Origin: Ostrinia nubilalis
Lineage: Eukaryota > Arthropoda > Insecta > Lepidoptera > Crambidae
Assembly: GCF_963855985.1 (NCBI RefSeq)
Contig: NC_087090.1
Span: 17,606,501 to 17,670,500 of the forward strand
DNA length: 64,000 nucleotides
Reading direction: 5' to 3'
How positions within the stretch are numbered: position 1 is the stretch's first letter; each line of letters starts with the position of its first letter. The notes under the pieces were generated by a model. The model ran no database searches. It worked only from the letters and a program-made list of their open reading frames with translations, and was not told the DNA's origin. This document shows positions 11,579 through 22,700 of this stretch, one piece after another. Both the position numbers and the translations under genes were made by a program.

Positions 11579-12439
11579 AAGGTTCGATTGTTTTCCTTCC
11601 AATTATGATAACCTACCCAGTGTCACTCACAATAATAATTAAGACGAATCTTAATCTAAAGACCTACATACACTGGAAAAACATAACCCTTTTTCTGGTG
11701 TAGTCGGTTATAAACTGTATTGCCCATAATAATGTTTAAGGTCCACCTTTTGTTCATAATGTTAAGAGCATTATCCGCCAGTCAACGTTTCAGCCACGCA
11801 GAGAGCTGTTAGTAGGTAGGTGCGGTGCAGAGGTGCAGTTAATGTTTTTTTTACTCATTTAATTTATTTTAAGATATGTTAAAAATCTTTACCTAGTACC
11901 TATTAAAGTGAACCCATTGTTAATCCCCTGTTTAATTCTATTGTTAATTATTAAATTCGGCCAAAACATAAACAAAGTGAGAGCTTTGCTGTCTCACTCG
12001 CACGCTCCATACCTACTAGCTGGCCACGCCGAGACGCGACCGCGCGGCCCATTGGATTGGCGTCATTGAAAGTAGAAGCAGGGTGCGCGAGCGGCAGGCA
12101 GCGAATGTTACGGTAGACAGTAGGTAATTATCCTTAAGCAAGTTCTCTCCCAAATACATGTCAGTCTGCATCAAGTTGTATTTCACTTATTTAAAATCAA
12201 AATGCAGATTCATTCGTGTGCGTTACCTCAGAGATATCGTCGCTTGCCTCTCTAAGTGACGTATCTGACATTTTTTTCGAAACTGAGTTATATACACCAT
12301 CTTAATTAATTTCGCAAGACGAATCGATCTATCTAATCGCCTGAAAATTTTGCAAAATGTCAGTTACGTCAGTTAGAGAGGCAAGCGACGATATGGTGAC
12401 TCTGATCAAGATGTACTTATGTCATGGAAAAGGTAGAGC

Positions 12440-12640
12440 CTTAAATCCTGTAAATGTGCCGAGAATCTAGCATTTTTGCCCAATAAGATTTCGGAGTAAT
12501 TGAAGAAAATAAGAGTCCGTTGCAGTAATGCTTGAAAACGTTACTGCAGCCACATGATTTTTACCCATTAGCCTTAGCCAGATTAATTTTTTTCAATAAG
12601 TAGCTTATATTTGTGCCTTTCCATGGTCTAGCAGCGACAT
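12440..12640. repeat. Inverted-repeat arm (partner 14840-15030)
   Basis: About 190 bp including GTAATGCTTGAAAACGTTAC, GCCTTAGCCAGATT and 'TTGTGCCTTTCCATGGTC'. It recurs in reverse orientation and diverged form at 14840-15030. The arms could be two opposed copies of one repeat or the ends of a decayed transposon. Confidence 0.65.
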
Positions 12641-12725
12641 TTGTGCCCAACGAACCAAGCCAATCTCTTTAAATATATTTATTATTTATTTAATGAAAGA
12701 AACATACAGCTTTTATATTACATAC

Positions 12726-12955
12726 TAGCTTTCCGCCCGCGGCTTCGCCCGCGTGGAATTTTGTCTGTCACAGAAAAACTTTATCGCGCGCGTCCCTGTT
12801 TCAAAAACCAGGATAAAAACTATCCTATGTTCTTTCTCGGGACTCAAACTATCTCTATGCCAAATTTCATCAAAATCGGTTGCGAGGTTTAAGCGGGAAA
12901 GCGTAACAGACAGACAGACAGAGTTACTTTCGCATTTATAATATTAGTTGGGATT
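12726..12955 (-). mobile_element. Inverted copy of the (GTCT)n short repeat
   Basis: It starts ACTAGCTTTCCGCCCGCGGC and ends with (ACAG)n and 'TTTCGCATTTATAATATTAG'. It is the reverse-complement relative of 4112-4345 with few differences. Confidence 0.7.
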
Positions 12956-12956
12956 A

Positions 12957-13448
12957 GTTGGGACTAGCGGCCGCCCGCGACTTCGTACGCGTGGATCCCG
13001 TTTTACCCCCTTCATCTATCTTACACGGTTAAGATTTTTTCATACAAATGTTTTTTCCCGCTAACTCCCGTTCCCGTGGGAATTTTGCAATATCCTGTTG
13101 TAACTAAGCTTTAAGTTTACTAAGGTACCTGCATGCCAAATTTCAAGCGTCTATCTTACGCGGTTTAGATTTTTTCATACAAATGTTTTTTCCCGCTAAC
13201 TCCCGTTCCCGTGGGAATTTTGCAATATCCTGTTGTAACTAAGCTTTAAGTTTACTAAGGTACCTGCATGCCAAATTTCAAGCGTCTAACTTAAGCAGTT
13301 TAGATTTTTCATACAAAAAGATTTTCCCGCTAATTCCCGGTCCCGTGGGAATTCCTAAGTATCCTATAACCTGCCCAGGAGTATGAAGAATAATTGTACC
13401 AAGTTTCGTTAAAATCCGTCGAGTAGTTTTTGTTTCTATAAGGAACAT

Positions 13449-13485
<37 letters not shown>

Positions 13486-13530
13486 AATTTTACTGATTGC
13501 ATTTTTGGCATCAGTATCGATCACTAATCA
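12957..13530 (-). mobile_element. Second lepidopteran short-repeat family with (ACAG)n
   Basis: Begins TTGGGACTAGCGGCCGCCCG, contains two tandem copies of a ~120-bp block (13021-13135 and 13145-13265) with CGCTAACTCCCGTTCCCGTG, and ends in (CAGA)n at 13450-13483. The internal block duplication is clear by eye. No coding capacity. Confidence 0.6.
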
Positions 13531-14839
13531 CCCCCTGATAGTTATTTTGAAAATATATTTCATGTACAGAATTGACCTCTCTACAGATTTATTATAAGTA
13601 TAGATAGGTACAGGAAAACTTTAGTTTATTCCTAAGCCAAAAAAGTTTCCAATGTTAATTTGTCAATAGCGAAGACATATTATAAAAAGCCAAATCGTAA
13701 GCCTTACCATGTTTAACGTTAAGGTAGGTACTTACGAAGAAAAGTTTTAGTGTGAAATTAAGGACCAACTTATACTTCAGTTAAGGTTATTGAGCGTCTT
13801 CAATAGAAAGGGATAATATTCTATATTTGTCTGATCAATTTTTTTATGAATGTTTACCGATTTCTTTGTCAAACAAAAACCGATTTAAAAAAAACATTTT
13901 TTGTTGCAAGAAATCAAAACCACTTTTGACTGCAAAAATCTGTCCATCATTTACATTCATTTCTATAATTTTTAATATTTTTACACATAAAAGCAAATTC
14001 AGATTTTTTTTATTGTTATTCTTATTTCTACCTATTAAAGCAATGAAAAAATATTTTTTCTTTCTTTATTTCTTTCTTAAAATAAACTATGCATAACCCG
14101 TGCGCAAAAATACTGTAGACAGTTGTAATCGGTTAATTACAAGGCGTAGAAAGTAAAAATTCAGTATGCATTTATTTGAATATAAAAGCACTGCAGATTG
14201 ATTACCATAAAAAGCAGTTATATTCTTAATATTGCCTTATTTGAGGCTCGAAATAAGTAAGCCATTTTCAGTTGTAAAATGATTTATTTCATCGAAAATT
14301 AGGCATAGGTATTCAAAATTTTCTGACATCTGACACAGCAATCACAGAGCGCCCTTTTTATCCGGTTTAAGAGCTAGAAGGTATTTTCGATTTTCACAGT
14401 AACCCATCTAATTCATAATGCCATGCGTTATTTTTTTTGGAATAATTACTATGGCACCCATTGGCACCAATCACATGCCACCTATCAACAAAAAATCGCA
14501 TCTGTCCATCATGTTTTATTCAAGTGTCATCGTCGGAGTCCTTTGTAAACTTTAATAACACTTAATAACATTAAATACGAAGCATAAAATGAGTTAAACT
14601 AACACTATTTACCCTCTTCATAATTTTCAATTCATTCTGTGCACACGACATCATGTTAAGTAAGAGTTAAGAGTTGCGGTTTAGATTAATCTATGGATTA
14701 TTATCTGTGCCCAAATATGACTGTAACTTGTTTTGTGAGCCTTAATTAAGTAAATAAATAAATAAAGTCGTTCGAAGAAATCCCCAAAACGTTACCGCAG
14801 CGGCACCCGCAACCTTTCAAAACCACGGGGGGCTCAAAC

Positions 14840-15030
14840 GTCGCTGCTTGACCATGGAAAGGCACAAATACAAGCCACCTATTGAAACACCTTAAATCTG
14901 GCCAAGGCTAATAGGCAATAATCATGTCGCTGCTGCAGTAACGTTTTCAAGCATCACCGCAGCGGAATCCCATTTTCACCAATTAAGTACTCCGCAACCT
15001 TACCGGGTACAAATGGTAGACTCTCGACAC
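14840..15030. repeat. Inverted-repeat arm (partner 12440-12640)
   Basis: Reverse-complement relative of the segment at 12440, sharing GACCATGGAAAGGCACAAAT and GTAACGTTTTCAAGCAT. The arms are about 2.2 kb apart. Confidence 0.65.
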
Positions 15031-15352
15031 ATTTACAGGATACAAAGCACCAACCCCTCCACTTAAGCACATCCCGACCAGCGTCACCATGTCGCTGATG
15101 TAACGCACACGATTAATTTATGAATTATTAATCTTATCTACCTACTTATTTAAAAAGACCAGTGTCGCGCGCTAAATGAAAACAAGCTTGGTAGGCAGGT
15201 ACCCATCCATTGGGGCTACTCCCGATCCCAGTAACGTCAATATACTTAGTAGGTATGCATGCCAGCCATTCACGCAGCACGTGTAAGTGAATCGAAAATG
15301 ATGCTATAGTCCGGTCGCCGCCGAGCCCGTACGACGGGGACGGGCCGTCCAC

Positions 15353-15445
15353 AGTGAGTGAGCGAGCGCGACAGCAATACAATTACGCGCGAGTGATAAG
15401 GATGGGTAGCATGGTGTAATTGGACGAAATTCTACGTGTTCGGCG
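15353..15445. mobile_element. Half-copy of the palindromic MITE family
   Basis: It contains GCGACAGCAATACAATTACG, GATAAGGATGGGTAGC and 'GGACGAAATTCTACGTG', the right half of the palindromic family seen full-length at 19267, 40580 and 55406. Confidence 0.65.
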
Positions 15446-15739
15446 ACGATAAATAGAGAGAGAGAAGGAATAAAACATCAGTAAAATAATAATTAAATAA
15501 GTAAATAATATTTTGCCACCTAGGTATATTTTGTGCCAGCACGGTATTATTACTCGTAAATAAATAGGTAGGTGCTATTATTTTCGCGAGTGACGCGCAA
15601 ACGAATGCAACAAAAAACCTAAACCTAAATCACAGATAATCCTAAATCTTAAACCTGTTTGTGCAAGTCGATTAAAATGTAGGCATATTTTTGAATAAAC
15701 TACGATACGAGTACGAAAAACTAAAACTAGATTTTGTAT

Positions 15740-16160
15740 TTTCAACCGACTTCAAAAAAGGAGGAGGTTCTCAATTCGACCCGTATGTTTTTTTTTTTTT
15801 TTTTTTTCTATGTTTGTTACGCGATAACTCCGCCAATTATGAACCGATTTGAACAAATCTTTTTTCGGCGTATAGGTAATACCTCAAGGGTGGTCCCATT
15901 TAAATTTAATAATAGAAAAAACAACCCCCAAGGGTGGAAAATTGGGGATGAACTTTTTTATACGCAATATCTCCGCCGATTATAAATCAATTTGACTGAT
16001 TATTTTTTTGTTGAATAGGTATTATCAAAAGGGTGGCTTCATGCGAATTTGAAGAAAATATTTCACCCCCAAGGGTGGAAAATTGGGGATGAACTTTTTT
16101 ATACGCAATATTTTTAATTTTTAGTTTTTTTTTGTGTTCACGCATTTGAAGTCGGTTTTA
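15740..16160. mobile_element. AACCGACTTC / GAAGTCGGTT repeat element
   Basis: Starts TTTTCAACCGACTTCAAAAA and ends 'GCATTTGAAGTCGGTTTTA', short inverted ends around GGAGGAGGTTCTCAATTCGA and a long T run. There are internal tandem blocks ('CCCCAAGGGTGGAAAATTGG' twice). A common lepidopteran family of unclear class. Confidence 0.7.
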
Positions 16161-16384
16161 TTTTTTTTAAAAGTTAATTATGTTATTTACGAACAGTTCA
16201 TTTGATATTTACTTGACTGCTCCAGAAGGAGGGTTATGTTTTTTTTACATAATAATTATTTCTGAATATTTTTATGGAAAAAATAAGTTTTTTATTGATA
16301 TCTACCTTTATTACTGCATGTTTCGATATTGTGCTGTTTTATATACCTAATAAAATAAAACAAATTAGAGTTTTATGATGATAA

Positions 16385-16465
16385 TTTGTAGCGGGATACG
16401 AACCCACGGTGCTGGATATTGAGCGTCGGCTGTGATCATTGTGCTACTTGGACATTATTATACTG
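16385..16465 (-). mobile_element. tRNA-derived SINE head fragment
   Basis: The minus strand reads CAAGTAGCACAATGATCACA, then CCGTGGGTTCGTATCCCGCT, like a degenerate tRNA A/B box pair. It has no intact cloverleaf. Confidence 0.5.
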
Positions 16466-16778
16466 TGCCGAAATTTTCAATAGTGTCTCTAATCTGTTTT
16501 TTGCTTAGTTACATGTCTTCATAAACAAAGCAGTAAACTTATTGGCTTTAGCGCCATCTTTTGACATAGCACGCCAAATAAATACTCCGCTCAAGTTGCT
16601 AGAATAGAAAGCATTAGCGGGTCGCAAACCGCGGGACGGTCAAGTCCGCTGCGGCACACTAGCGCGATCTGTTATCACCACTAGGAAACCAAACGGGCCC
16701 GAGCAGTTTCAAGACTTAGGTCGGCCACATTTCGAGTATGGGATGATGCATCTGTACTAGTATTATATTATCTGTACC

Positions 16779-17171
16779 TAGCTAGACCTAAGTACCTAAT
16801 ATCGTCAATTTCACATAATTATTTTATTCTAAATTTATATTATCGTTTTTAAATTTATTAAACCCTTAATCATTATTAAAATATCCTAACTGGATGCATA
16901 AAACCTTATCCCGAAATAGGGGACATGAGTTCACGAACATAGAAGCAGAGCAAAATTTTGTCACGAAACAGGATCCAAACAAGAGGTCCGCAGAACAATT
17001 AATATAAAAAAAAGTTCAAACTATATAACTATAAATTATATATTAACTTACTGTCAAAAGACCAAAGTTTAGCATAAAAAAGCTTTCATACTGATATCAT
17101 GCTTGGTTATTTTTAAATAAAATGTTAAAGTCGTAAGAGCCTTAATATACCGAAGTAGGGGGCACTTACCT
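16779..17171. mobile_element. Repeat unit copy 2, part B
   Basis: Near-identical to 6396-6790 (starts TAGCTAGACCTAAGTACC, ends GGGGGCACTTACC). It completes the second tandem copy of the unit after the two insertions. Confidence 0.85.
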
Positions 17172-17390
17172 TAAATGCCTAATTCTGGTCAAAAAGCCAA
17201 TTCTGTTTTTAAAGTATTTATGGATTTATTGGGTTTTAAACTATTTTAAACCTTGCTGTGACTCATTGTGTACCCTCGAATATCATAAAAACGCTATTTT
17301 TGTATTATTTATAGTTTATTTTAGGAACCCCTAAAATAGCAATTTAAATTTTTTTTAAGGGCAGGTAGAGGCCTCAAGATGACAGATATC

Positions 17391-18137
17391 TATAGCCTGA
17401 CCGGGAACATAAAAACCCTGTCATAGAGGCGCATCAATTGCATTTGATAGTGCAACACTGAGTACAGTCGTACCTGTGTTAAATTAATAGGCTAACTTTA
17501 TGTATCAGGATTCAGGATTACGGGCTAATTTAATATATTCATAAATTAACGAAAACATATTATTATAGGTAACCTGGTTTAAATAAATTAAATGAAACCA
17601 TCAATCGAGCTAGTAGGATTTATTTTATTATTCATCAATAATCAAATTCAGAACTTGAATATTCAACTGCAATGTCTGCCCATGAACGCTTCAAACTCGG
17701 TACTTCTTTCCCAATTCCATAAAATTCAACACTTAGAAAGTGACAAAATACTTTAAAATAGGTAGTTGAAACAAACCACAGCTAATTTTCATAGTGGACT
17801 GTACTATACGATAAACATGTCAGTCAATTTGACAACCTTTGTTGGAAACATTATTCAATGAAAATATTGTCCGAACCCTTGGTATTTCTCTTCGACAAAT
17901 ACTTTAACACATAGTGAACCACTTTTCTTTCACGACTATAAAAAGATTTCAGCAATTTCATTCACAAAATCAATTGCGCACATTTAAAATAAAGTTTGTT
18001 TACACTTTGACAGCAATAGACTGACATGCAATGTGACATGTCAAGGAAGTTTTTAGTTATTGTTGCCATTAAAAGAAATTAGTACCATTAGATTTCCGCA
18101 ACATGGCGAGGGTTTTTATGTTCCTGGTCAGGCTATA
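17391..18137. mobile_element. ~750-bp TIR element
   Basis: Left end TATAGCCTGACCGGGAACAT then AAAAACCCTG. The right end is its inverted relative (GGTTTTTATGTTCCTGGTCAGGCTATA). There are about 34-bp TIRs with a TA-rich flank and no ORF. A familiar lepidopteran non-autonomous DNA element. Confidence 0.75.
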
Positions 18138-18498
18138 ATTAAATTTAATGCTAATCGTAATCTATATGTCAAAACGCAACTTTTGATACCTCTTGCGTAA
18201 CCGTAGCTCAAAAAAAATTTTTTCCCATACAACGACGGGACACCCTAGTATACACAGCATTTCTTTTTGCAATGTTAGGGTAATTATACACTAGTAAAAA
18301 ACAAAATTCAATTGAATAGAGTATAGAGTTTAAGCACCGAACAATATAAAGGATTTAGTAATTTTTCATTTTGTTCGGTGCCTAAGTCGTTCCGAAGTTG
18401 GAAAGTAACGATCAAGCCGAAAGTGGAAGCGAGCTTCACCCGGAGTCCTCAACCACGGAGAAACTGGCTATCTTACCTCTAACTGCCGGAACACAACA

Positions 18499-18682
18499 AT
18501 GAGGGTTTTCGCGATTGAAGGATCCGCCAGATGGCGATACGTGAACGGATCCAGATGCTGCGTGATTGGTTATTTTTGACATGACATTGACAGATATGTC
18601 AAAATCCACCAATCACGTAGCGGTCGGACCCCACGTCCGCGTCCCGCCATCTGGCGGATTTTTCAATCGCGAAAACCCTCAT
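18499..18682. mobile_element. MITE with ATGAGGGTTTTCGCGATTGA ends
   Basis: A 184-bp fold-back: ATGAGGGTTTTCGCGATTGA at the left is matched by TTCAATCGCGAAAACCCTCAT at the right. Inner arms carry ATCCGCCAGATGGCG / CGCCATCTGGCGGAT. No coding. Confidence 0.8.
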
Positions 18683-18767
18683 TTGCATACTTCACGCAGA
18701 GACGCTGGAAGAAAGAAAGCTAGGAGTAGCTAGATCAGCCAGAACAAAATTCACGTTACGAATGGAA

Positions 18768-18923
18768 TTAAACAGGTTTTAACGCGATACGCGGGTAGGT
18801 AACTGACTAGCCTGTTAGCCTGTGACCACGGTCGGTGCAATCCGGTCAAAACGTCATCAGGCAAATACAGGTAGGTAATATTTCAATGTTACCTATTCAC
18901 TTATCGCGTTAAAACCTGTTTAA
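18768..18923. mobile_element. Short element with TTAAACAGGTTTTAACGCGA ends
   Basis: The left arm 18768-18788 is matched inverted at 18903-18923. The core has GACCACGGTCGGTGCAATCC. About 156 bp. It may be a MITE or a LINE-derived fold-back. Confidence 0.55.
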
Positions 18924-19266
18924 ATTAATTCAATTATGCAAAGCTAAAGTTTAAAATTAATTATCACGTTACGAATATTTAGTGGACTGTATTAGTATTG
19001 GATTCAAGTTAAGTATATCGTGTGCAAAGAAGAAAAAAAGAACCAAGCTTTTTGAGCTAACTGAGTTTCTTTTCTTGCGCTGCTTTTTCTTAGCACTGGC
19101 CCATTTATTGTATTGTGGTAGAGTTTATACTAGGACATGTAAAAGTGCTTTTAAACTTACTAGCAAAAATGAAATTAATATTTTATTAATTTTTATAACA
19201 AAGTGTATGGAGACCAAAGAATTCAAAAAGAAAAGCAAGGATACTTACTTAACTGGTAATACTGGT

Positions 19267-19480
19267 AAAGCCTGGTCCGTGAGCACATAGAATCCCGTCA
19301 AATGACCCCAAGCTACCCATCCTTATCGCTCGCGCATAATTACATTGCTGTCGCGACTGTGCGACGCGCGCCCGCAGTGAGTGTGCGATCGCAACAGCAA
19401 CATAATTACGTGCGAGCGACAAGGATGGGCAGCTTGGGGTCATTGGACGGGATTCTACGTGCTCACGGACCAGGCTTTAG
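19267..19480. mobile_element. Palindromic MITE, full copy
   Basis: Ends AAAGCCTGGTCCGTGAGCAC and its inverse. The arms carry CCATCCTTATCGCTCGCGC and the mirror. This ~215-bp fold-back is the reference for a family with copies at 36436, 40580, 54399, 54781, 55082, 55406, 55979 and 58649. It lies just downstream of laminin exon 19545-19720. Confidence 0.85.
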
Positions 19481-19544
19481 TAACAAATCCTGATAGCCAA
19501 TGTATACAATGTATAATGGTACTAAAAACAAATCATGTACTTAC

Positions 19545-19720
19545 TGAGCATCCACAATAAAGTCAGCCACGGTCCCCGTAAATCCTGGAGCCGCGAAGTC
19601 CGGTACCTCCGCCCCCGCTTCCCCAGCGCCGCCAATAAACAAGCCGCGAGCGCGCGCGGGGTAGGCGTTGCCGGTCAGGGTGCCGCCCGCCACCTTCTCT
19701 TCGTCTACCCACAGCTCTAG
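19545..19720 (-). CDS. Laminin alpha exon: LG3 (C-terminal part)
   Basis: Exon between TTTTCAG and CTCA/GTAAGT. It starts in phase 0, runs 58 codons and ends with two bases. It encodes LELWVDEEKVAGGTL, then GLFIGGAG and GFTGTVADFIVDAQ. The 'LFIGG...F.G.+.DF.+' pattern is the classic second half of an LG beta sandwich. The next exon, expected at lower coordinates, was not found. Confidence 0.9.
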
Positions 19721-22700
19721 CTGAAAACAAGCCATTGTATAATCATATAAAAATACCTGTTTGTACTAATAATATAAAGAGCTGAATAAAGAAAAATAAA
19801 ATAAAAATACCAGTTCTTGGGTTCTAATAATGGCACAGAATAATAATAAGTACTACGTACAGAAGTTTTACTTCGCGAAGGTATTTAAAAAAATGTATGC
19901 TCAATATCAATAACAATATGGTGTAATTTAGCCTGACTCAAGTGTCAAGCACCATTTTGTTGACAAACGTCAGTGATCGGCATGCGCCGAAGCTATAGGG
20001 CTGACTTCGGTAAAATGATGTGTCGTGAGGTGCCAAACTGCGGAAAATGGCGGAGGAAATACATGATTTAGCATGAATAATATTAACTACTTATTTACCT
20101 CTCAGTGTCTTGAGGCAACTTAAAAAAGTACATTCTGTGTTTTTATTATTATTTAGGTAGTTAAATACTGCACAGTATTTAGTACACCATTTTCTTTATT
20201 TTCTTCCATCATACACAAGAATACGCGTGCGTGAGTCAATGTTCGCTCGTATGTGAGGCCTTGTCGAATAGTATCCTGTAGGTGGGCCATCGTGCGTGTT
20301 TTGTTTTCGATGTAAACTCGCGGAGATGAACAGGCCTGATAATGGCTAAAGGCAGAAGGTATTGCGACAGTGTCTTTGTATATACGAAATGGGTGCTCTG
20401 CGGAGACGATATAAATTTGCATGTCTATTTTATTCGACTAAACATGTTGTGTACTCGCTTATGAATTTTGTAATAACTATTTTCTACCATGTTTTATGCA
20501 AATAAAGATATTTATTATTATTAATATTTGTTCGTATATTTTATCTCAGCTTTAGTGCTGGTAAGATTAAAACCAGATACTATGTTTGAACCAAATAAAC
20601 AATTGTTCTTTCTTCTACTTTCTTTCTAAGAATCGCATTATAGACTGTAAACCCTTGACAAAGAGACTGATGATAGTAACTGAGTTTCTTGCAGCTCTCA
20701 GCACTGGCCCATTTATTGTCCTGGTTTAATACTGGGACGTGTAAAAGTGCTTTTTAAACTCTCTTTTCTTAACGAGTCTGCGATGCCCATACACTAAAGG
20801 TCCATACAATACACGTATTTTTTTTTCATCAAAATAAACGACCATTTTAAATTTATCTTCAAACTATTATCTGTAATCACCTGTTTGTGAGCTCGGATGA
20901 GTCGTACAGAGTACAGGCGTCCATCGTCGAACCTCGTTCCGTTTGTGCGCAGCTTCAGTTCCGCCTTCCCAGCAGCTGCGATGACTTCTAAATCGCCTGA
21001 AATATTAAATATTACAAATATCAGCAATGTGTTGCAGTTAGTACCTATAGTTTTATCTACCAACATACACAGTTCTAATAAATTAACAATGACCTATCGA
21101 AACGAGATTCTCCATCAATCCATCATCCGATGGATGGATTTTTGAATCAAATTTATTTTAAAAAGTTGTGCAGTAGAATTCAGTAGATTTTGTTCATAAG
21201 ATCTTGTGGCTTGAGGGTTTCGAAGACGTCCTATCTTCTATGACTTACCATCAACAAGCCGCAGTACTAAGTAATGCTTGTCATCGGCGTCTGGTTTTCC
21301 TTCCTGCCCCTCTATAGCAGATGGTCGATACAACAGCAAGCCGTCGGGTGCGCGAGCGCGGAAGGACAGTCCCAAGCGCGCCAGCTGGATATAGCCGCCG
21401 CCTTCAAATGACTTACCATCAACCAGTCTCAACACAAGGTAATGCTTGTCATCAGCATCTGGCTTCCCTTCCTGCCCCTCTATAGCAGATGGTCGATACA
21501 ACAGCAAGCCGTCGGATGCGCGCGCGCGGAAGGACAACCCAAGCGTGCAAGCTGGATGTAGCCACCGCTTTCCAGTATGACTTACCATCAACAAGCCGTA
21601 GCATCAGGTAATGCTTGTCATCAGCATCTGGCTTCCCTTCCTGCCCCTCTATAGCAGATGGTCGATACAACAGTAAGCCGTCTGCTGCACGCGCGTGGAA
21701 GGACAGCCCGAGCGCGCCAGCTGGATAAAGCTGCCGCCTTCAAATGACTTACCATCAACCAGCCTCAGTACCAGGTAATGCTTGTTATCAGCATCTGGCT
21801 TCCCTTCTTTCCCCTCTATAGAAGATGGTCGATACAACAGCAAGCCGTCGGGAGCGCGCGCGCGGAAGGACAGTCCTAAGCGCGCCAGCTGGATATAGCC
21901 GTTGCTTTGAAATTACTTACCATCAACTAGCCGCAGCACCAGGTAATGCTTGTCATCAGCATCTGGCTTCCCTTCCTGCCCCTCTATAGCAGATGGTCGA
22001 TACAACAGCAAGCCATCAGGTGCGCGTGCACAGAAGGACAACCCGAGCGTGCAAGCTGGATGTAGCCACCGCTTTCCAGGATGACTTACCATCAACAAGT
22101 CGCAGCACCAGGTAATGCTTGTCATCAGCGTCTGGCTTCCCTTCCTGCCCCTCTACAGCAGATGGTCGATACAACAGCAAGCCGTCGGGTGCGCGCGCGC
22201 GAAAGGACAGTCCCAAGCGCGCCAGCTGGATATAGCCGCCGCCTTCAAATGACTTACCATCAACCTTACTCATCAGCGTCTGGTTTCCCTTCCGTCCAGG
22301 ATAACTTACCATCAACCATCCTCAGCACTAGGTAATGCTTATCATCAGTGTCTGGTTTCCCTTCTTGCCCCTCTATAGCAGATGGTCGATACAACAGTAA
22401 GCCGTCGGGTGCGCGAGCGCGGAAGGACAGTCCCAAGCGCGCCAGCTGGATATAGCCGCCGCCTTCAAAGGACTTACCATCAACCAGTCTTAACACAAGG
22501 TAATGCTTGTCATCAGCGTCTGGCTTCCCTTCTAGCCCCTCTATAGCAGATGGTCGATACAACAGTAAGCCGTTGGGTGCGCGCGCGCGGAAGGACAGTC
22601 CCAAGGCGGCGCGGCGGCGTAGCGCGGGCGCAGCTAGCTCGATGTAGCCGCTGCCTTCCAGGATGGCTGAGCGGAGCACCTGAAAACGGTATTGTTGATG

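Larger units (their letters stand above)
10875..16773. mobile_element. 5.9-kb compound insertion splitting repeat unit copy 2
   Basis: The host unit reads GTACC (10870-10874), then 5.9 kb of foreign sequence, then GTACC TAGCTAG (16774 on), where copy 1 reads straight through. The GTACC duplication suggests a 5-bp target duplication. The insert is a mosaic of a SINE, an inverted-repeat pair, two short-repeat families, a palindromic-family half-element and a TIR element, each listed separately. No protein-coding gene was recognised. The origin of the outermost element is unclear. Confidence 0.55.

Noticed and set aside
15146..15382. 78-codon minus-strand ORF ending AYQACFHLARDTGLFK
   Set aside because: The peptide is typical of translated lepidopteran repeat sequence and overlaps a MITE half. 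No gene support.
18982..19290. 102-codon plus-strand ORF
   Set aside because: Part overlaps a LINE-type fragment also seen at 20660-20765 (GAGTTTCTT, TTTATTGT, GTAAAAGTGCTTTT). Not SCCPDH- or laminin-like.
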